The notes under the pieces were generated by a model. The model was not told the DNA's origin. It worked only from the letters and a program-made list of their open reading frames with translations, and did not search any database. This document shows positions 1 to 7,961 of a DNA stretch of 48,605 nt, in pieces. Every line of letters begins with the position of its first letter. The stretch's first letter is position 1. A program made the translations under genes and the position numbers. This DNA is from an uncultured Prevotellaceae bacterium (GTDB taxonomy: Bacteria; Bacteroidota; Bacteroidia; Bacteroidales; Bacteroidaceae): positions 1-48,605 of the forward strand of contig CAMWKZ010000016.1 of the NCBI GenBank assembly GCA_947174945.1, given 5' to 3'.

Positions 1-50
1 AATCATTGACAAAAGCAGGCTTATTGCATAATTCTTACGTCGAACTCACG

Positions 51-239
51 TTAACCAGGGATGTCGTTATCCCAAAACTCACTCATGACAAGAATGTCCG
101 TTCTCACTTTGAGGTCGAGATTCTTTTCACGCAAACGAAAACACAGATACGCGTTTCCTTCGCTCCCGATATTATTAAGGAGCGGACTCTGCTCAGCGGC
201 CTTGCGCTTGCAATCTGTTAAATAAGCTGTAATTTTCAT
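51..239 (-). pseudogene. Remnant N-terminus of a tyrosine recombinase (integrase)
   Basis: The minus-strand frame starting at 239 reads MKITAYLTDCKRKAAEQSP and later FRLREKN and EFWDNDIPG, which resembles the N-terminal arm DNA-binding region of Bacteroidetes phage/transposon-type tyrosine integrases. After the residues DIPG the frame hits TAA at 51-53, and two more stops follow before the window edge, so no catalytic domain can be read here. A TATCTTTG box (268 down to 261) sits just upstream, which favours the start at 239 over the longer frame from 263. The family call rests on recognition of the N-terminal pattern only. It could be a decayed gene or one whose remaining part lies outside the window. 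Confidence 0.4.
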
Positions 240-260
240 CTTGCGCTTAAATTTTCGACG

Positions 261-268
261 CAAAGATA
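261..268 (-). promoter_or_regulatory. -7 box of the integrase remnant
   Basis: TATCTTTG on the minus strand, 22 bases upstream of the ATG at 239. It matches the Bacteroidetes consensus TAnnTTTG. No good -33 TTTG is seen 20 bases further up. Confidence 0.45.
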
Positions 269-1014
269 AAAACTATTCCCAAGAATGTTCCCCTATATCC
301 TAAACTAATCGCTCTCTCGTTAAGATAGTTTAAGATTCCGTTTTTGCCTATTCTTGCCTTATTTTCAGTTGTTTACGCGAACGAATTTCAAAATTTCTAA
401 CAACTGATTTCAGCGTATTTTTGAGCACCCAGAACCCACGCCGATGTGTTTATATAATTATCCCTATACACTCACGATAAGAACACACCTTTAATATAAG
501 TGCTGTACGCAAGTATAAAGGGACGCCTATAAAAACATCCCATGAGCATCTACTGTTGCCTTATTCTGACATCATCTGAAAGTTTGCGAAGTTTTCAAGC
601 AGCCAAGAACAAAGCGCATGTAAACGCTTTCCCATAAATAGAATTCCCTATCCCACCCGAATGTGCCGTAGAAAAAGAAACCAGCTCTTCTTCATTGGCT
701 CGGCGTAGGTGTACCGCTTTCCTTAGGGGTTATTGTGGCTGACACTACAGCACTGCCCACAAAGAATATTCAGGTACTCCAAGAATTAACTGCAAAGATA
801 ATATGTTTTCGACAAAACAGTCTGAAGGCCAAACTAAATTTGCAAATGTTATAGAAATTTAACGCCAAATTCATGTTATTCTTAGTGAGATTGCAAATTC
901 TCGTTCCCGAGAAATTTTCTTCATTATCTACTGAAACCAATGGGGGCAATCGCCGAATATCGAATGTTTTTGAAAAAAGATACGATAAGATACCTATTTT
1001 TACATATTATTCGC
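269..1014. other. Gene-free AT-rich stretch
   Basis: No frame here has convincing coding character on either strand. A minus-strand TATCTTTG-like box (plus-strand CAAAGATA at 793-800) points leftwards with no intact frame behind it. Short minus-strand frames between about 560 and 700 are interrupted by stops, so a decayed gene is possible. No tRNA or terminator hairpin was recognised. Confidence 0.4.
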
Positions 1015-1022
1015 TATCTTTG
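1015..1022 (+). promoter_or_regulatory. -7 box of the TonB receptor operon
   Basis: TATCTTTG, 28 bases before the ATG at 1051. Because this box lies inside the longer open frame that begins at 940, it argues that translation starts at 1051. The -33 region is only a T-rich run. Confidence 0.6.
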
Positions 1023-1050
1023 CAGCATACATCACAATCAAATAAATACT

Positions 1051-3804
1051 ATGCAAAAGAAACTGAAATTAGCCGTGATGGCACTTTGCCTCGCTACAAC
1101 GGCCGTTGCCCAGACTCCTGAGACTGAGAAAGAGAAGGACGGGCAAAGCGCCATTACCAGCGAGCAAGCCTTCACCTTCACGGAAGCTCAGTTGGGCGAA
1201 GACGATGATATGTCGCAGAACGTGACCATCATCTCGTCGAACCAGAACATCTATGCCTCGCAGGTAGGCTATATGTTCAGTCCCGTGCGCTTCCGCTACC
1301 GTGCTTTTAATCAAAAGTACAATGAGATTTACATCAACGGCGCCATGATGAACGACATGGAGTCGGGGCAGTTCCGCTACTCGCTGGTGGGTGGTCTGAA
1401 CCAGCAGACACGCGGCGTAGAGAACGCACTGCCCTTCGAGTTTAACAACTTTGCCGTGTCGGGCATGGGCGGTTCCAACAACTATGACTTCCGTCCCAGC
1501 CACATGCCGACAGGCCAGCGACTGACGCTGAGCGGGGCCAACCGCAACTACACCGTCCGCGCCATGTACACCTACAACACGGGACTGCGCCCCGACGGAT
1601 GGGCATTCTCGGCTAACCTCACCTACCGTTGGGCCGACATGAACACGTCGTATGTGGACGGCACGTTCTACAATGCGCTATCCTACTTCTTCGGAGCGGA
1701 GAAGAAGCTGAACGACCGCCACGCGCTGAGCATCGTCACATGGGGTAACCCGACGGAGCGAGCCTCGCAGGGTGCCAGCACGGACGAAAGCTACTGGCTG
1801 GCCAACAGCAACTACTACAACCCCTACTGGGGCTATCAGAACGGTGTGAAGCGTAACTCGCGCGTGGTCAACGACTTTGCACCCACAGCGATGGTCACAT
1901 GGGACTGGAACATCAGCGACAAGACCAAGCTGACAACCTCGCTGACGGGTCGCTACTCGATGTACAAGAGCACCAAGCTGAACTACAACGGCAGCGAGAA
2001 CCCTGCCCCCGATTACTGGAAGAACATGCCGTCGAGCTACTACGACGTATGGAACGAGGACGACTACTGGGGGCGTACCACGACGGGATATAACGACTTT
2101 GAGTATGCCCGCACCTACATGATGGATAGCAAGCAGAACCGCCAGATTAACTGGGACCGCCTGTACTATGCCAACCTGCAGGGCAATACGACGGGGCGCG
2201 ATGCTGCCTACTATGTGCAGGCCAAGCACAACGACAACCTGAACCTGACGCTGGCTACGACCCTGAAGACGGAACTGAGCAAGAACACCACGTGGAACAC
2301 GGGTCTGCAACTGGGCACCAACACGGGCAAGCACTACCAGACGATGGAAGACCTGCTGGGTGCAAAGACGTTTCACAACATCAACACATACGCGCTGGGC
2401 AACTATGCTGCTACCGACCCACGGGTGCAGTACGACCTGAACAATCCCAACGGCGAGGTGCTGGAGGGCGACCGCTTCGGCTACGACTACGACCTCATCG
2501 TGCGCAAGGCCCAGCTGTGGAGCGGACTGAAATACAACAAGGGTGCGCTGCACACGTTTGTGGCAGGCCGCGTCGGAGGTGTCACCATGCAGCGCGACGG
2601 CAAGATGCGCAACGGTATGGCTGCCGACTACTCTTACGGGAAGAGCGGTGTGGCCAAGTTTCTAGAGGGTGGCGGCAAGGCCGGAATGGCCTACCAGCTG
2701 GCCAAGGGCAACACCGTGACGCTGGGCGTAGGCTACGAGCTGAAGGCCCCGCAGGCACAGGCAGCCTTTGCATCGCCTGAAATCAACAACGACTTCATTG
2801 GCCGCCCGATGGTTGATGCCGATGGCAACAAGGTGCTGGATGCCAACGGCAACCAGCTGATGGAGAGCAACCTGAAGAACGAGAAGCTGTTCAGCTCGGA
2901 GGTGGGCTACCAGTTTGAGACCAGCTGGCTGAAGGCTAACGTCAGCGGATATTACAGTTATCTGACGGACGCAACCGAGTGGCAGAACTTCTTCTACGAT
3001 GACATCGGCTCGTTCTCCTACATCTCGATGACGGGCATCAAGAAGGCTTACTACGGTCTGGAGTGGGGTTTGAACTTCAAAATCAACTCTGCCTTCAACA
3101 TCAAGACGCTGGGAACCATCAGCGAGGCTAAGAACATGAACAACGCCAGCGTGGTGTACATGAACTCTACGGAGGGTACTTACCACAGCGACATAGTATA
3201 TAATAAGAACATGCGCGAGAGCAGCACACCGCTGTCGGCCTACAACCTGACGCTGAGCTACCACTCGGGTGGCTGGTTTATCGACGTGATGGGCAACTAC
3301 TACCACCGCATCTACTTGGCCTACTCGCCCAGCTACCGCTACGGCAACACGCTGGAGAACCGGCAGGAGTCGTGGACGAAGTTCTACGATGCCAACCACA
3401 ACCAGCCTAACGCAGGCAACAATCCCGATGAGTACTTCGTGACGGGCGAGCAGGTGTACTACACCGCTGCGCAGGCTGCACAGGACCCCAGCGTACAGGA
3501 GGGTCAGCTGCTGCCCGGTGTCATCGACCAAGAGAAGAGCAAGGGCGGCTTCATGCTCGACCTGTCTATCGGCAAGAGCATCTGGCTGAAGCACGGTTCG
3601 CTGAGCATCAACCTCATGCTGACTAACGTGCTCAACAACACCAAGCTCTGCACGGGCGGCTACGAGCAGGGCCGAAGCAACTACTCGGTCAACTCGGAGA
3701 CGGGCGAGGTAGGCTCGGCGCGCATCTACAAGTTTGACAGGAACCCGAAGAAATACTATGCCTACGGCATCAACGGCATGTTGAACATCGCATATAAATT
3801 CTAA
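1051..3804 (+). CDS. TonB-dependent outer-membrane receptor, no SusD partner
   Basis: A 917-residue outer-membrane transport channel. The start at 1051 gives a signal peptide (MQKKLKLAVMALCLATTAVA, then Q) that fits cleavage near residue 21; the frame is open from 940, but the promoter box at 1015-1022 excludes that start. The N-terminal third has plug features (a segment around NQKYNEIYINGAMMND and a Gly/Asn-rich stretch ending GGSNNYDFRP). The rest is rich in alternating aromatic strands typical of a 22-strand barrel and ends in an aromatic residue (AYKF). The carboxypeptidase-like domain often found at the N-terminus of SusC-type receptors is absent, and no SusD-like gene follows. Two surface-type lipoproteins lie directly downstream, so the substrate is probably not a classical glycan. 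Substrate unknown. Confidence 0.9.
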   Translation: MQKKLKLAVMALCLATTAVAQTPETEKEKDGQSAITSEQAFTFTEAQLGEDDDMSQNVTIISSNQNIYASQVGYMFSPVRFRYRAFNQKYNEIYINGAMMNDMESGQFRYSLVGGLNQQTRGVENALPFEFNNFAVSGMGGSNNYDFRPSHMPTGQRLTLSGANRNYTVRAMYTYNTGLRPDGWAFSANLTYRWADMNTSYVDGTFYNALSYFFGAEKKLNDRHALSIVTWGNPTERASQGASTDESYWLANSNYYNPYWGYQNGVKRNSRVVNDFAPTAMVTWDWNISDKTKLTTSLTGRYSMYKSTKLNYNGSENPAPDYWKNMPSSYYDVWNEDDYWGRTTTGYNDFEYARTYMMDSKQNRQINWDRLYYANLQGNTTGRDAAYYVQAKHNDNLNLTLATTLKTELSKNTTWNTGLQLGTNTGKHYQTMEDLLGAKTFHNINTYALGNYAATDPRVQYDLNNPNGEVLEGDRFGYDYDLIVRKAQLWSGLKYNKGALHTFVAGRVGGVTMQRDGKMRNGMAADYSYGKSGVAKFLEGGGKAGMAYQLAKGNTVTLGVGYELKAPQAQAAFASPEINNDFIGRPMVDADGNKVLDANGNQLMESNLKNEKLFSSEVGYQFETSWLKANVSGYYSYLTDATEWQNFFYDDIGSFSYISMTGIKKAYYGLEWGLNFKINSAFNIKTLGTISEAKNMNNASVVYMNSTEGTYHSDIVYNKNMRESSTPLSAYNLTLSYHSGGWFIDVMGNYYHRIYLAYSPSYRYGNTLENRQESWTKFYDANHNQPNAGNNPDEYFVTGEQVYYTAAQAAQDPSVQEGQLLPGVIDQEKSKGGFMLDLSIGKSIWLKHGSLSINLMLTNVLNNTKLCTGGYEQGRSNYSVNSETGEVGSARIYKFDRNPKKYYAYGINGMLNIAYKF

Positions 3805-3817
3805 AACCGAAACGACT

Positions 3818-4678
3818 ATGAATACTAAGAAATATATTCTGTTCGCACTATTGAGTTTCTTCGCAGCCTCATGCCACGACGACGGCGACTGGGGGGGGCA
3901 GGAAACGGAAGACCCGACATACGGCATGGAGGCATACGGCAACCAGAGCCTGACGGCCACCAACCTAAAGAGCATTGCTGAGGTGAAGGCCATGTTCAGC
4001 AGCGAAATCAGCGGAGGCAGCCTGAAGCAGGTGACGGAGCCGATGCAGATACAGGGCGTTGTGGTGGGCAACGACGAGGGTGGCAACATCTACCAGTCGC
4101 TATACATTCAGGACGCGACGGCTGCCATCAGCATCAGCATCGCACAGGCCGGGCTGTACGGGCCCTTCTCCATCGGGCAGGCCGTACTGGTTGAGCTGAA
4201 CGGGCTATACGTGGGCGGCTACGGCGAACAGCCCCAGATAGGCACCATCTACACCAATCCGAAGAACGGCAACGTACAGACCGGGCGCATGAGCCGCTAC
4301 GAATGGCTCAGGCACTATAAGCTGCTGAAGGGCATCGATGGGCTGACGGCTACTCCTATTGAGGTGACCAGCATGAGCGGCCTCGACTTGACCAAAGACT
4401 GCTGCAAGCTGATAACACTGAAAGGTGTCGAGCTGACGGAGGCCAACGGCAAGGCCGTATATGCCCCCACCGACGGCAGCGTGACGCTGACCAGCAACTG
4501 CGCCAACCGCAACATCAAGGGCATGAGCAACGTAGTGGTGCGCACCAGCACCTATGCCGACTTTGCCAACGCCGTGATGCCCACGGGCAAGGTGAACATA
4601 ACCGGCATCGCATCGCGCTTCAACAAGACGTGGCAGATACTGATGCGCACGGAGAACGACATTCAGAAAGCCCAATAA
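3818..4678 (+). CDS. DUF5689 surface lipoprotein with OB-like domains and a G8 tract
   Basis: A 286-residue lipoprotein encoded 13 bases after the receptor, presumably in one transcript. The signal ends in a lipobox with Cys19, followed by HDDGD; acidic residues after the Cys are the export signal that sends Bacteroidetes lipoproteins to the cell surface. Residues about 76-150 (QIQGVVVGND ... SLYIQDATAAISI) match the DUF5689/YhcR OB-fold-like pattern, and residues about 178-283 look like a second OB-like module. Codons 25-27 (TGG GGG GGG) form a run of eight G (3891-3898). Losing or gaining one G would end the frame within about 20-30 codons, so expression could be phase variable. Function unknown; its place beside a receptor and a nuclease suggests substrate capture. 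Confidence 0.8.
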   Translation: MNTKKYILFALLSFFAASCHDDGDWGGQETEDPTYGMEAYGNQSLTATNLKSIAEVKAMFSSEISGGSLKQVTEPMQIQGVVVGNDEGGNIYQSLYIQDATAAISISIAQAGLYGPFSIGQAVLVELNGLYVGGYGEQPQIGTIYTNPKNGNVQTGRMSRYEWLRHYKLLKGIDGLTATPIEVTSMSGLDLTKDCCKLITLKGVELTEANGKAVYAPTDGSVTLTSNCANRNIKGMSNVVVRTSTYADFANAVMPTGKVNITGIASRFNKTWQILMRTENDIQKAQ

Positions 4679-4716
4679 GACATTAATAACCCAAGAATCA
4701 TAAAAAGAAGAACAAT

Positions 4717-5679
4717 ATGAAAAAGATTACAAGACTAATGACGCTGGCCGTGACAGTGTTTGCGCTGGCCAGTTGCGAGGACGTTCCAGCCCCGTTTGGA
4801 ACCGTAGTACCTCCGAAGACAGAAGCCGGAACCACCGACATCGAGCCTGCTGGCTCAGGCACGGCAGCCGACCCCTTCAACATTGCGGCAGCCATTGAGA
4901 AGTGCAAGGAAATAGGCTCGACAGCATCCACCGACAAATACTACATCAAAGGCATTGTCGTCAAGGGAGGCACCGCCTCTGGTGGCTACGGCAACGTGTC
5001 CTTTGACATGGGCGACACAAAGGACGCTACAACCACCTTCAAGGCTTTCCAAGTGGCAGGAACAGACGGAGCCAAGCTGCCCGACGGCTACACGGTCAAT
5101 GCTGGCGACGAGGTCGTTGTCTACGGCCCCATCTACAACTACATGGGCAACACGCCTGAGACAGCTGGCAAGAGCGCAGCCTACATCGTGTCCATCAACG
5201 GCAACAAGACTGGTGAAGGTGGCGGTGACACCCCACAGGTTGGCGACGTAACGAAGACCGTTGACGGCACCACCGTCACGCTGACCGATACGAAAGCAAC
5301 CCCGTCAGCCAACAGCATCACCGTAGACTTCAATGCCCAAGGATGGGAGAACGCCCAGCCTGTATCAGACCTCACGCTGGAAGACGGCACAAAGATAACC
5401 TTCGCACAGGGCGAAGGCACGATTTCGCCTAAATTCTACGCTGGTACAAAGGGTGTACGCATCTACGCCAAGAACACGATAACCATCACCAGCAGCACCA
5501 AGCCCATTGCACAAGCCGTGATGAAATGCGACTCCTACGATGGTGTTGACTGCGTTGGCAACAGCACCCTGACCGCCTCCAACCGTGGCACCACGTTCAC
5601 CATCATCAACGACCACACGGCACCCAGTGGTGGCACCCAGCTCCGCATACAGACCCTAACCATCACCTACGCACAGTAA
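4717..5679 (+). CDS. OB-fold-like surface lipoprotein
   Basis: A 320-residue lipoprotein: signal with LASC, Cys20, then EDVPAPF, again an acidic surface-export type start. Residues about 47-163 contain the pattern GSGTAADPFNIAAAI followed by YYIKGIVVKG and VNAGDEVVVYGPIYNYMGN, which looks like a single-domain OB fold of the kind seen in Bacteroidetes lipoproteins. A Gly-rich linker (163-178) leads to a beta-rich C-terminal domain (179-320) that I do not recognise by name. It is the third gene of the receptor operon and is followed at once by a strong terminator. Binding of a nucleic acid or another polymer is inference from fold and context only. Confidence 0.7.
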   Translation: MKKITRLMTLAVTVFALASCEDVPAPFGTVVPPKTEAGTTDIEPAGSGTAADPFNIAAAIEKCKEIGSTASTDKYYIKGIVVKGGTASGGYGNVSFDMGDTKDATTTFKAFQVAGTDGAKLPDGYTVNAGDEVVVYGPIYNYMGNTPETAGKSAAYIVSINGNKTGEGGGDTPQVGDVTKTVDGTTVTLTDTKATPSANSITVDFNAQGWENAQPVSDLTLEDGTKITFAQGEGTISPKFYAGTKGVRIYAKNTITITSSTKPIAQAVMKCDSYDGVDCVGNSTLTASNRGTTFTIINDHTAPSGGTQLRIQTLTITYAQ

Positions 5680-5697
5680 CAAAAGCCCCTCCACACA

Positions 5698-5732
5698 GGC
5701 TGCAATACCCCCCAAGTATTGCAGCCTTTTTT
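5698..5732 (+). terminator. Intrinsic terminator of the receptor-lipoprotein operon
   Basis: A perfect 11-bp stem (GGCTGCAATAC at 5698-5708 with GTATTGCAGCC at 5716-5726), a 7-base loop and six T. It sits 19 bases after the stop codon of the OB-fold lipoprotein gene. Confidence 0.9.
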
Positions 5733-5864
5733 CATCACAAAAGGTTCCCCCTCGGAAACCAGTGGTTTCTCAGCCGGAACCCAATGGTTTCCCCGCAAGA
5801 AACCGATGGTTTCCCACGGAGAACCCATCAGTTTCTTACAGGGAACCAATCAGAAACCACCGAC
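5733..5864. repeat. Array A: 22-bp tandem units with palindromic cores
   Basis: Five contiguous 22-base units start at 5755, 5777, 5799, 5821 and 5843. The first three have the core GAA(A/C)CC-N3-GGTTTC, a dyad; units 4 and 5 are decayed. A further degenerate half unit (GGTTCC at 5743) fills 5733-5754, so the array begins directly at the end of the T-tract of the preceding terminator. The period is exactly 22 and therefore not a codon multiple. No relation in sequence to the arrays at 18.8 and 30.8 kb was seen, only the same period. Confidence 0.8.
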
Positions 5865-5910
5865 AAGCAGAAGCCACAGAGCGCGAAAAAGCAAAAAACA
5901 AAAGGAAAAA

Positions 5911-5942
5911 TTTGGCTGAACGGAAAAAACTTCGTACCTTTG
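5911..5942 (+). promoter_or_regulatory. Promoter of the L31 gene
   Basis: TTTG at 5911-5914, 20 bases, then TACCTTTG at 5935-5942: a full match to the Bacteroidetes housekeeping promoter. It begins 46 bases after repeat array A and leaves a leader of about 45 bases. Confidence 0.8.
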
Positions 5943-5994
5943 CACCCGCTTTTATGCACAAAAGACAAGTAACATATAATAATTAATAAGCAAA

Positions 5995-6249
5995 ATGAAA
6001 AAAGGTATTCATCCAGAAAACTATCGCCCCGTCGTGTTCAAGGACATGTCCAACGGCGATATGTTCCTCTCGCGCTCTACCGCTAAGACGAATGACACCG
6101 TAGAGTTCGAAGGCGAAACTTACCCCGTGGTAAAGATTGAAATTTCGAGCACGTCTCACCCGTTCTACACTGGTAAGAGCAAGCTCGTCGACACCGCTGG
6201 TCGTGTTGATAAGTTCATGAGCCGCTACGGTAAGGCTGCGAAGAAATAA
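5995..6249 (+). CDS. rpmE2: 50S ribosomal protein L31 type B (bL31)
   Basis: An 84-residue protein beginning [20 protein letters not shown] and containing [10 protein letters not shown], which are the hallmarks of bL31 type B. The zinc-binding cysteines of the type A form are absent, so this is the zinc-independent version. It has its own promoter and lies between the receptor operon and the nuclease gene, which is probably fortuitous. Length is normal for the family. Confidence 0.97.
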   Translation: MKKGIHPENYRPVVFKDMSNGDMFLSRSTAKTNDTVEFEGETYPVVKIEISSTSHPFYTGKSKLVDTAGRVDKFMSRYGKAAKK

Positions 6250-6277
6250 ATAATCTCAAGCCGGAACAAGAAAACTG

Positions 6278-6323
6278 AAGGCGCGTCCTGGGTAGTTGCA
6301 TATACCTAAGGCCGCGCCTTTAT
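6278..6323 (+). terminator. Probable weak terminator after L31
   Basis: Arms AAGGCGCG (6278-6285) and CGCGCCTT (6313-6320) form an 8-bp stem with a partly paired 27-base loop, followed by TTTAT. The T-tract is short, so read-through into the nuclease gene 20 bases further on is likely; no separate TAnnTTTG box was seen for the nuclease. Confidence 0.5.
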
Positions 6324-6341
6324 CAGCTAAAGACGCTAACG

Positions 6342-7307
6342 ATGAAGACTAAGAAACTAATTATCCTTTTTACCTGCGCTTTGGCAATGAGTGCCTGCGG
6401 TGGCGACGACGAGCCGATTGTTATCCACAAGCCCACTCCATCCATCGGCGACGACACCAGCGTCAACACAAACAGAAACACCTCTGGGCCTGAGGCTGCC
6501 CAGACGCGCTACGAATTTCCTAAGCTGAAGGGCGGCACAAGCGAGGTGATTGTTCATGAGTGCCTGCTCAACAGCGGCCTTAACACGACGGAAACAGGTG
6601 TCAACTACAGCTTGGAGTGGGACCATCAGAAACGGGCTACCCGCTGGGTGTGCTACCAGATGTACAGCTCCGTCTGTGCCACAAACTGGAACCGCAACAA
6701 CTGGCCTAATGGTGACCCGTGGGCATACGACCCCTTCATACCTGAGAGCGAACAGCAAAACACATATAATGAATTGAGCAAGACCAATCCGCCCTTGCCC
6801 AACTCCACCTACTATCAGAAAGGGCACATCCTGCCTTCAGCCGACCGACTTTGCTCACAAGAGGCCAATGGGCAGACCTACTACATGACTAACATCTACC
6901 CACAGGTGGCCGATTTCAACAGCGGCATCTGGCTCACTATGGAGGGTAAAATACGCACATGGGCCAACCAGTCTGACACCCTATACGTCTGCAAAGGCGG
7001 AACCATTGACGACAGCAAGAATATCTTAGGTTATACCATCGCCGAATTTGGCGGCCACACAGGCAACCACATCGTTCCCAAGTATTTCTTCATGGCCGTG
7101 TTAAGCAAAAAGGGCAGTCAGCTAAAAGCATTAGGCTTCTGGGCTGAGCACAAGGACGGCACATCGTGGGGAGCATTCAAGGAATATCTATGCAGCGTCG
7201 ACCAGCTGGAGGAACTGACGGGACTTGACTTCTTCTGCAACTTACCAGACAATACAGAGAACAGTGTAGAAGCTAATTTAACGCTCAGCGACTGGAATCT
7301 CAAATAA
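6342..7307 (+). CDS. DNA/RNA non-specific endonuclease lipoprotein (NUC1 family)
   Basis: A 321-residue secreted nuclease. The lipobox AMSAC gives Cys19, followed by GGDDEP, a surface-export type start. The beta-beta-alpha metal (NUC1) core is visible as KGHILPSADR (residues 160-169; His162 is the expected general base), then YMTNIYPQ (181-188) and FNSGIWLTMEGKIR (192-205), which hold the expected metal-ligand Asn and the downstream Asn/Glu. The usual DRGH is QKGH here, a small departure. It should cut DNA and RNA without sequence specificity outside the cell. The neighbouring receptor and OB-fold lipoproteins suggest nutritional use of nucleic acid, but this link is inferred. Confidence 0.88.
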   Translation: MKTKKLIILFTCALAMSACGGDDEPIVIHKPTPSIGDDTSVNTNRNTSGPEAAQTRYEFPKLKGGTSEVIVHECLLNSGLNTTETGVNYSLEWDHQKRATRWVCYQMYSSVCATNWNRNNWPNGDPWAYDPFIPESEQQNTYNELSKTNPPLPNSTYYQKGHILPSADRLCSQEANGQTYYMTNIYPQVADFNSGIWLTMEGKIRTWANQSDTLYVCKGGTIDDSKNILGYTIAEFGGHTGNHIVPKYFFMAVLSKKGSQLKALGFWAEHKDGTSWGAFKEYLCSVDQLEELTGLDFFCNLPDNTENSVEANLTLSDWNLK

Positions 7308-7321
7308 AAAACATAAATTTT

Positions 7322-7353
7322 CTTGCTCATCAAAAAGATTTATCGTATCTTTG
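7322..7353 (+). promoter_or_regulatory. Promoter of gpx-trxB
   Basis: CTTG at 7322-7325, 20 bases, TATCTTTG at 7346-7353; the ATG of the peroxidase is 54 bases further on. Confidence 0.7.
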
Positions 7354-7407
7354 GGCGGGAAAAACCAACCTAACCATATATCATTAATAATAAAACACTA
7401 AAAAGAA

Positions 7408-7959
7408 ATGAAGACAGTTTATGATTTCTCTGTCAAGGACAGAAAAGGAAACGATGTTTCGCTGAAAGAGTATGCCGACGAGGTACTGCTGATTGTCAAC
7501 ACCGCCACCAGATGTGGCTTTACCCCCCAATATGAGGAGTTGGAACAACTCTACAAGCAGTATCACAGTCAGGGTTTCGAGATTCTTGACTTCCCCTGCA
7601 ACCAATTTGGCCAACAGGCTCCCGGTACCGACGAGAGCATCCATGAGTTCTGCAAGCTGAACTTCGGCACCGAGTTCCCCCGTTTCAAGAAAATCAAGGT
7701 CAACGGTGAGGAGGCAGACCCACTGTTTAAGTTCCTGCAAGAGCAGAAGGGCTTTGCTGGATGGGACATGTCGCATAACCTCGCCCCTATTCTGGACGAT
7801 ATATTGTCGAAGAGTGACCCTGACTACAAACAGAAGTCTGACATTAAGTGGAATTTCACCAAGTTCCTCATCAACAAGAAAGGACAGGTGGTTGCCCGCT
7901 TCGAGGCTACTGAAAAGATAGCAAACATAGCCAAGCAAATAGAAGAACTATTGAAATAA
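7408..7959 (+). CDS. Glutathione peroxidase-family thiol peroxidase
   Basis: A 183-residue protein that reduces hydrogen and organic peroxides. The peroxidatic cysteine is Cys36 in NTATRCGFTP, a position held by selenocysteine in some relatives; no in-frame TGA is present. The other family motifs are clear: FPCNQFGQQ (62-70, with the active-site Gln) and KWNFTKFLI (Trp and Asn of the tetrad). Bacterial enzymes of this type usually take electrons from thioredoxin. That fits the next gene, thioredoxin reductase, which starts only two bases after this stop codon. No signal peptide, so cytoplasmic. Confidence 0.95.
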   Translation: MKTVYDFSVKDRKGNDVSLKEYADEVLLIVNTATRCGFTPQYEELEQLYKQYHSQGFEILDFPCNQFGQQAPGTDESIHEFCKLNFGTEFPRFKKIKVNGEEADPLFKFLQEQKGFAGWDMSHNLAPILDDILSKSDPDYKQKSDIKWNFTKFLINKKGQVVARFEATEKIANIAKQIEELLK

Positions 7960-7961
7960 GC

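Noticed and set aside
940..1050. Upstream start of the TonB receptor at 940
   Set aside because: The promoter box lies inside the extension, and the signal peptide begins at 1051.
2662..4089. 475-residue minus-strand frame opposite the TonB receptor and DUF5689 genes
   Set aside because: It mirrors the codon use of the real genes, spans two of them and shows no domain; other long antisense frames, as at 1678-2553, are the same kind of shadow.
5719..5986. Overlapping small frames of 60-74 residues on both strands
   Set aside because: They arise from array A and the L31 leader, with no start signal, and all reading frames look alike.
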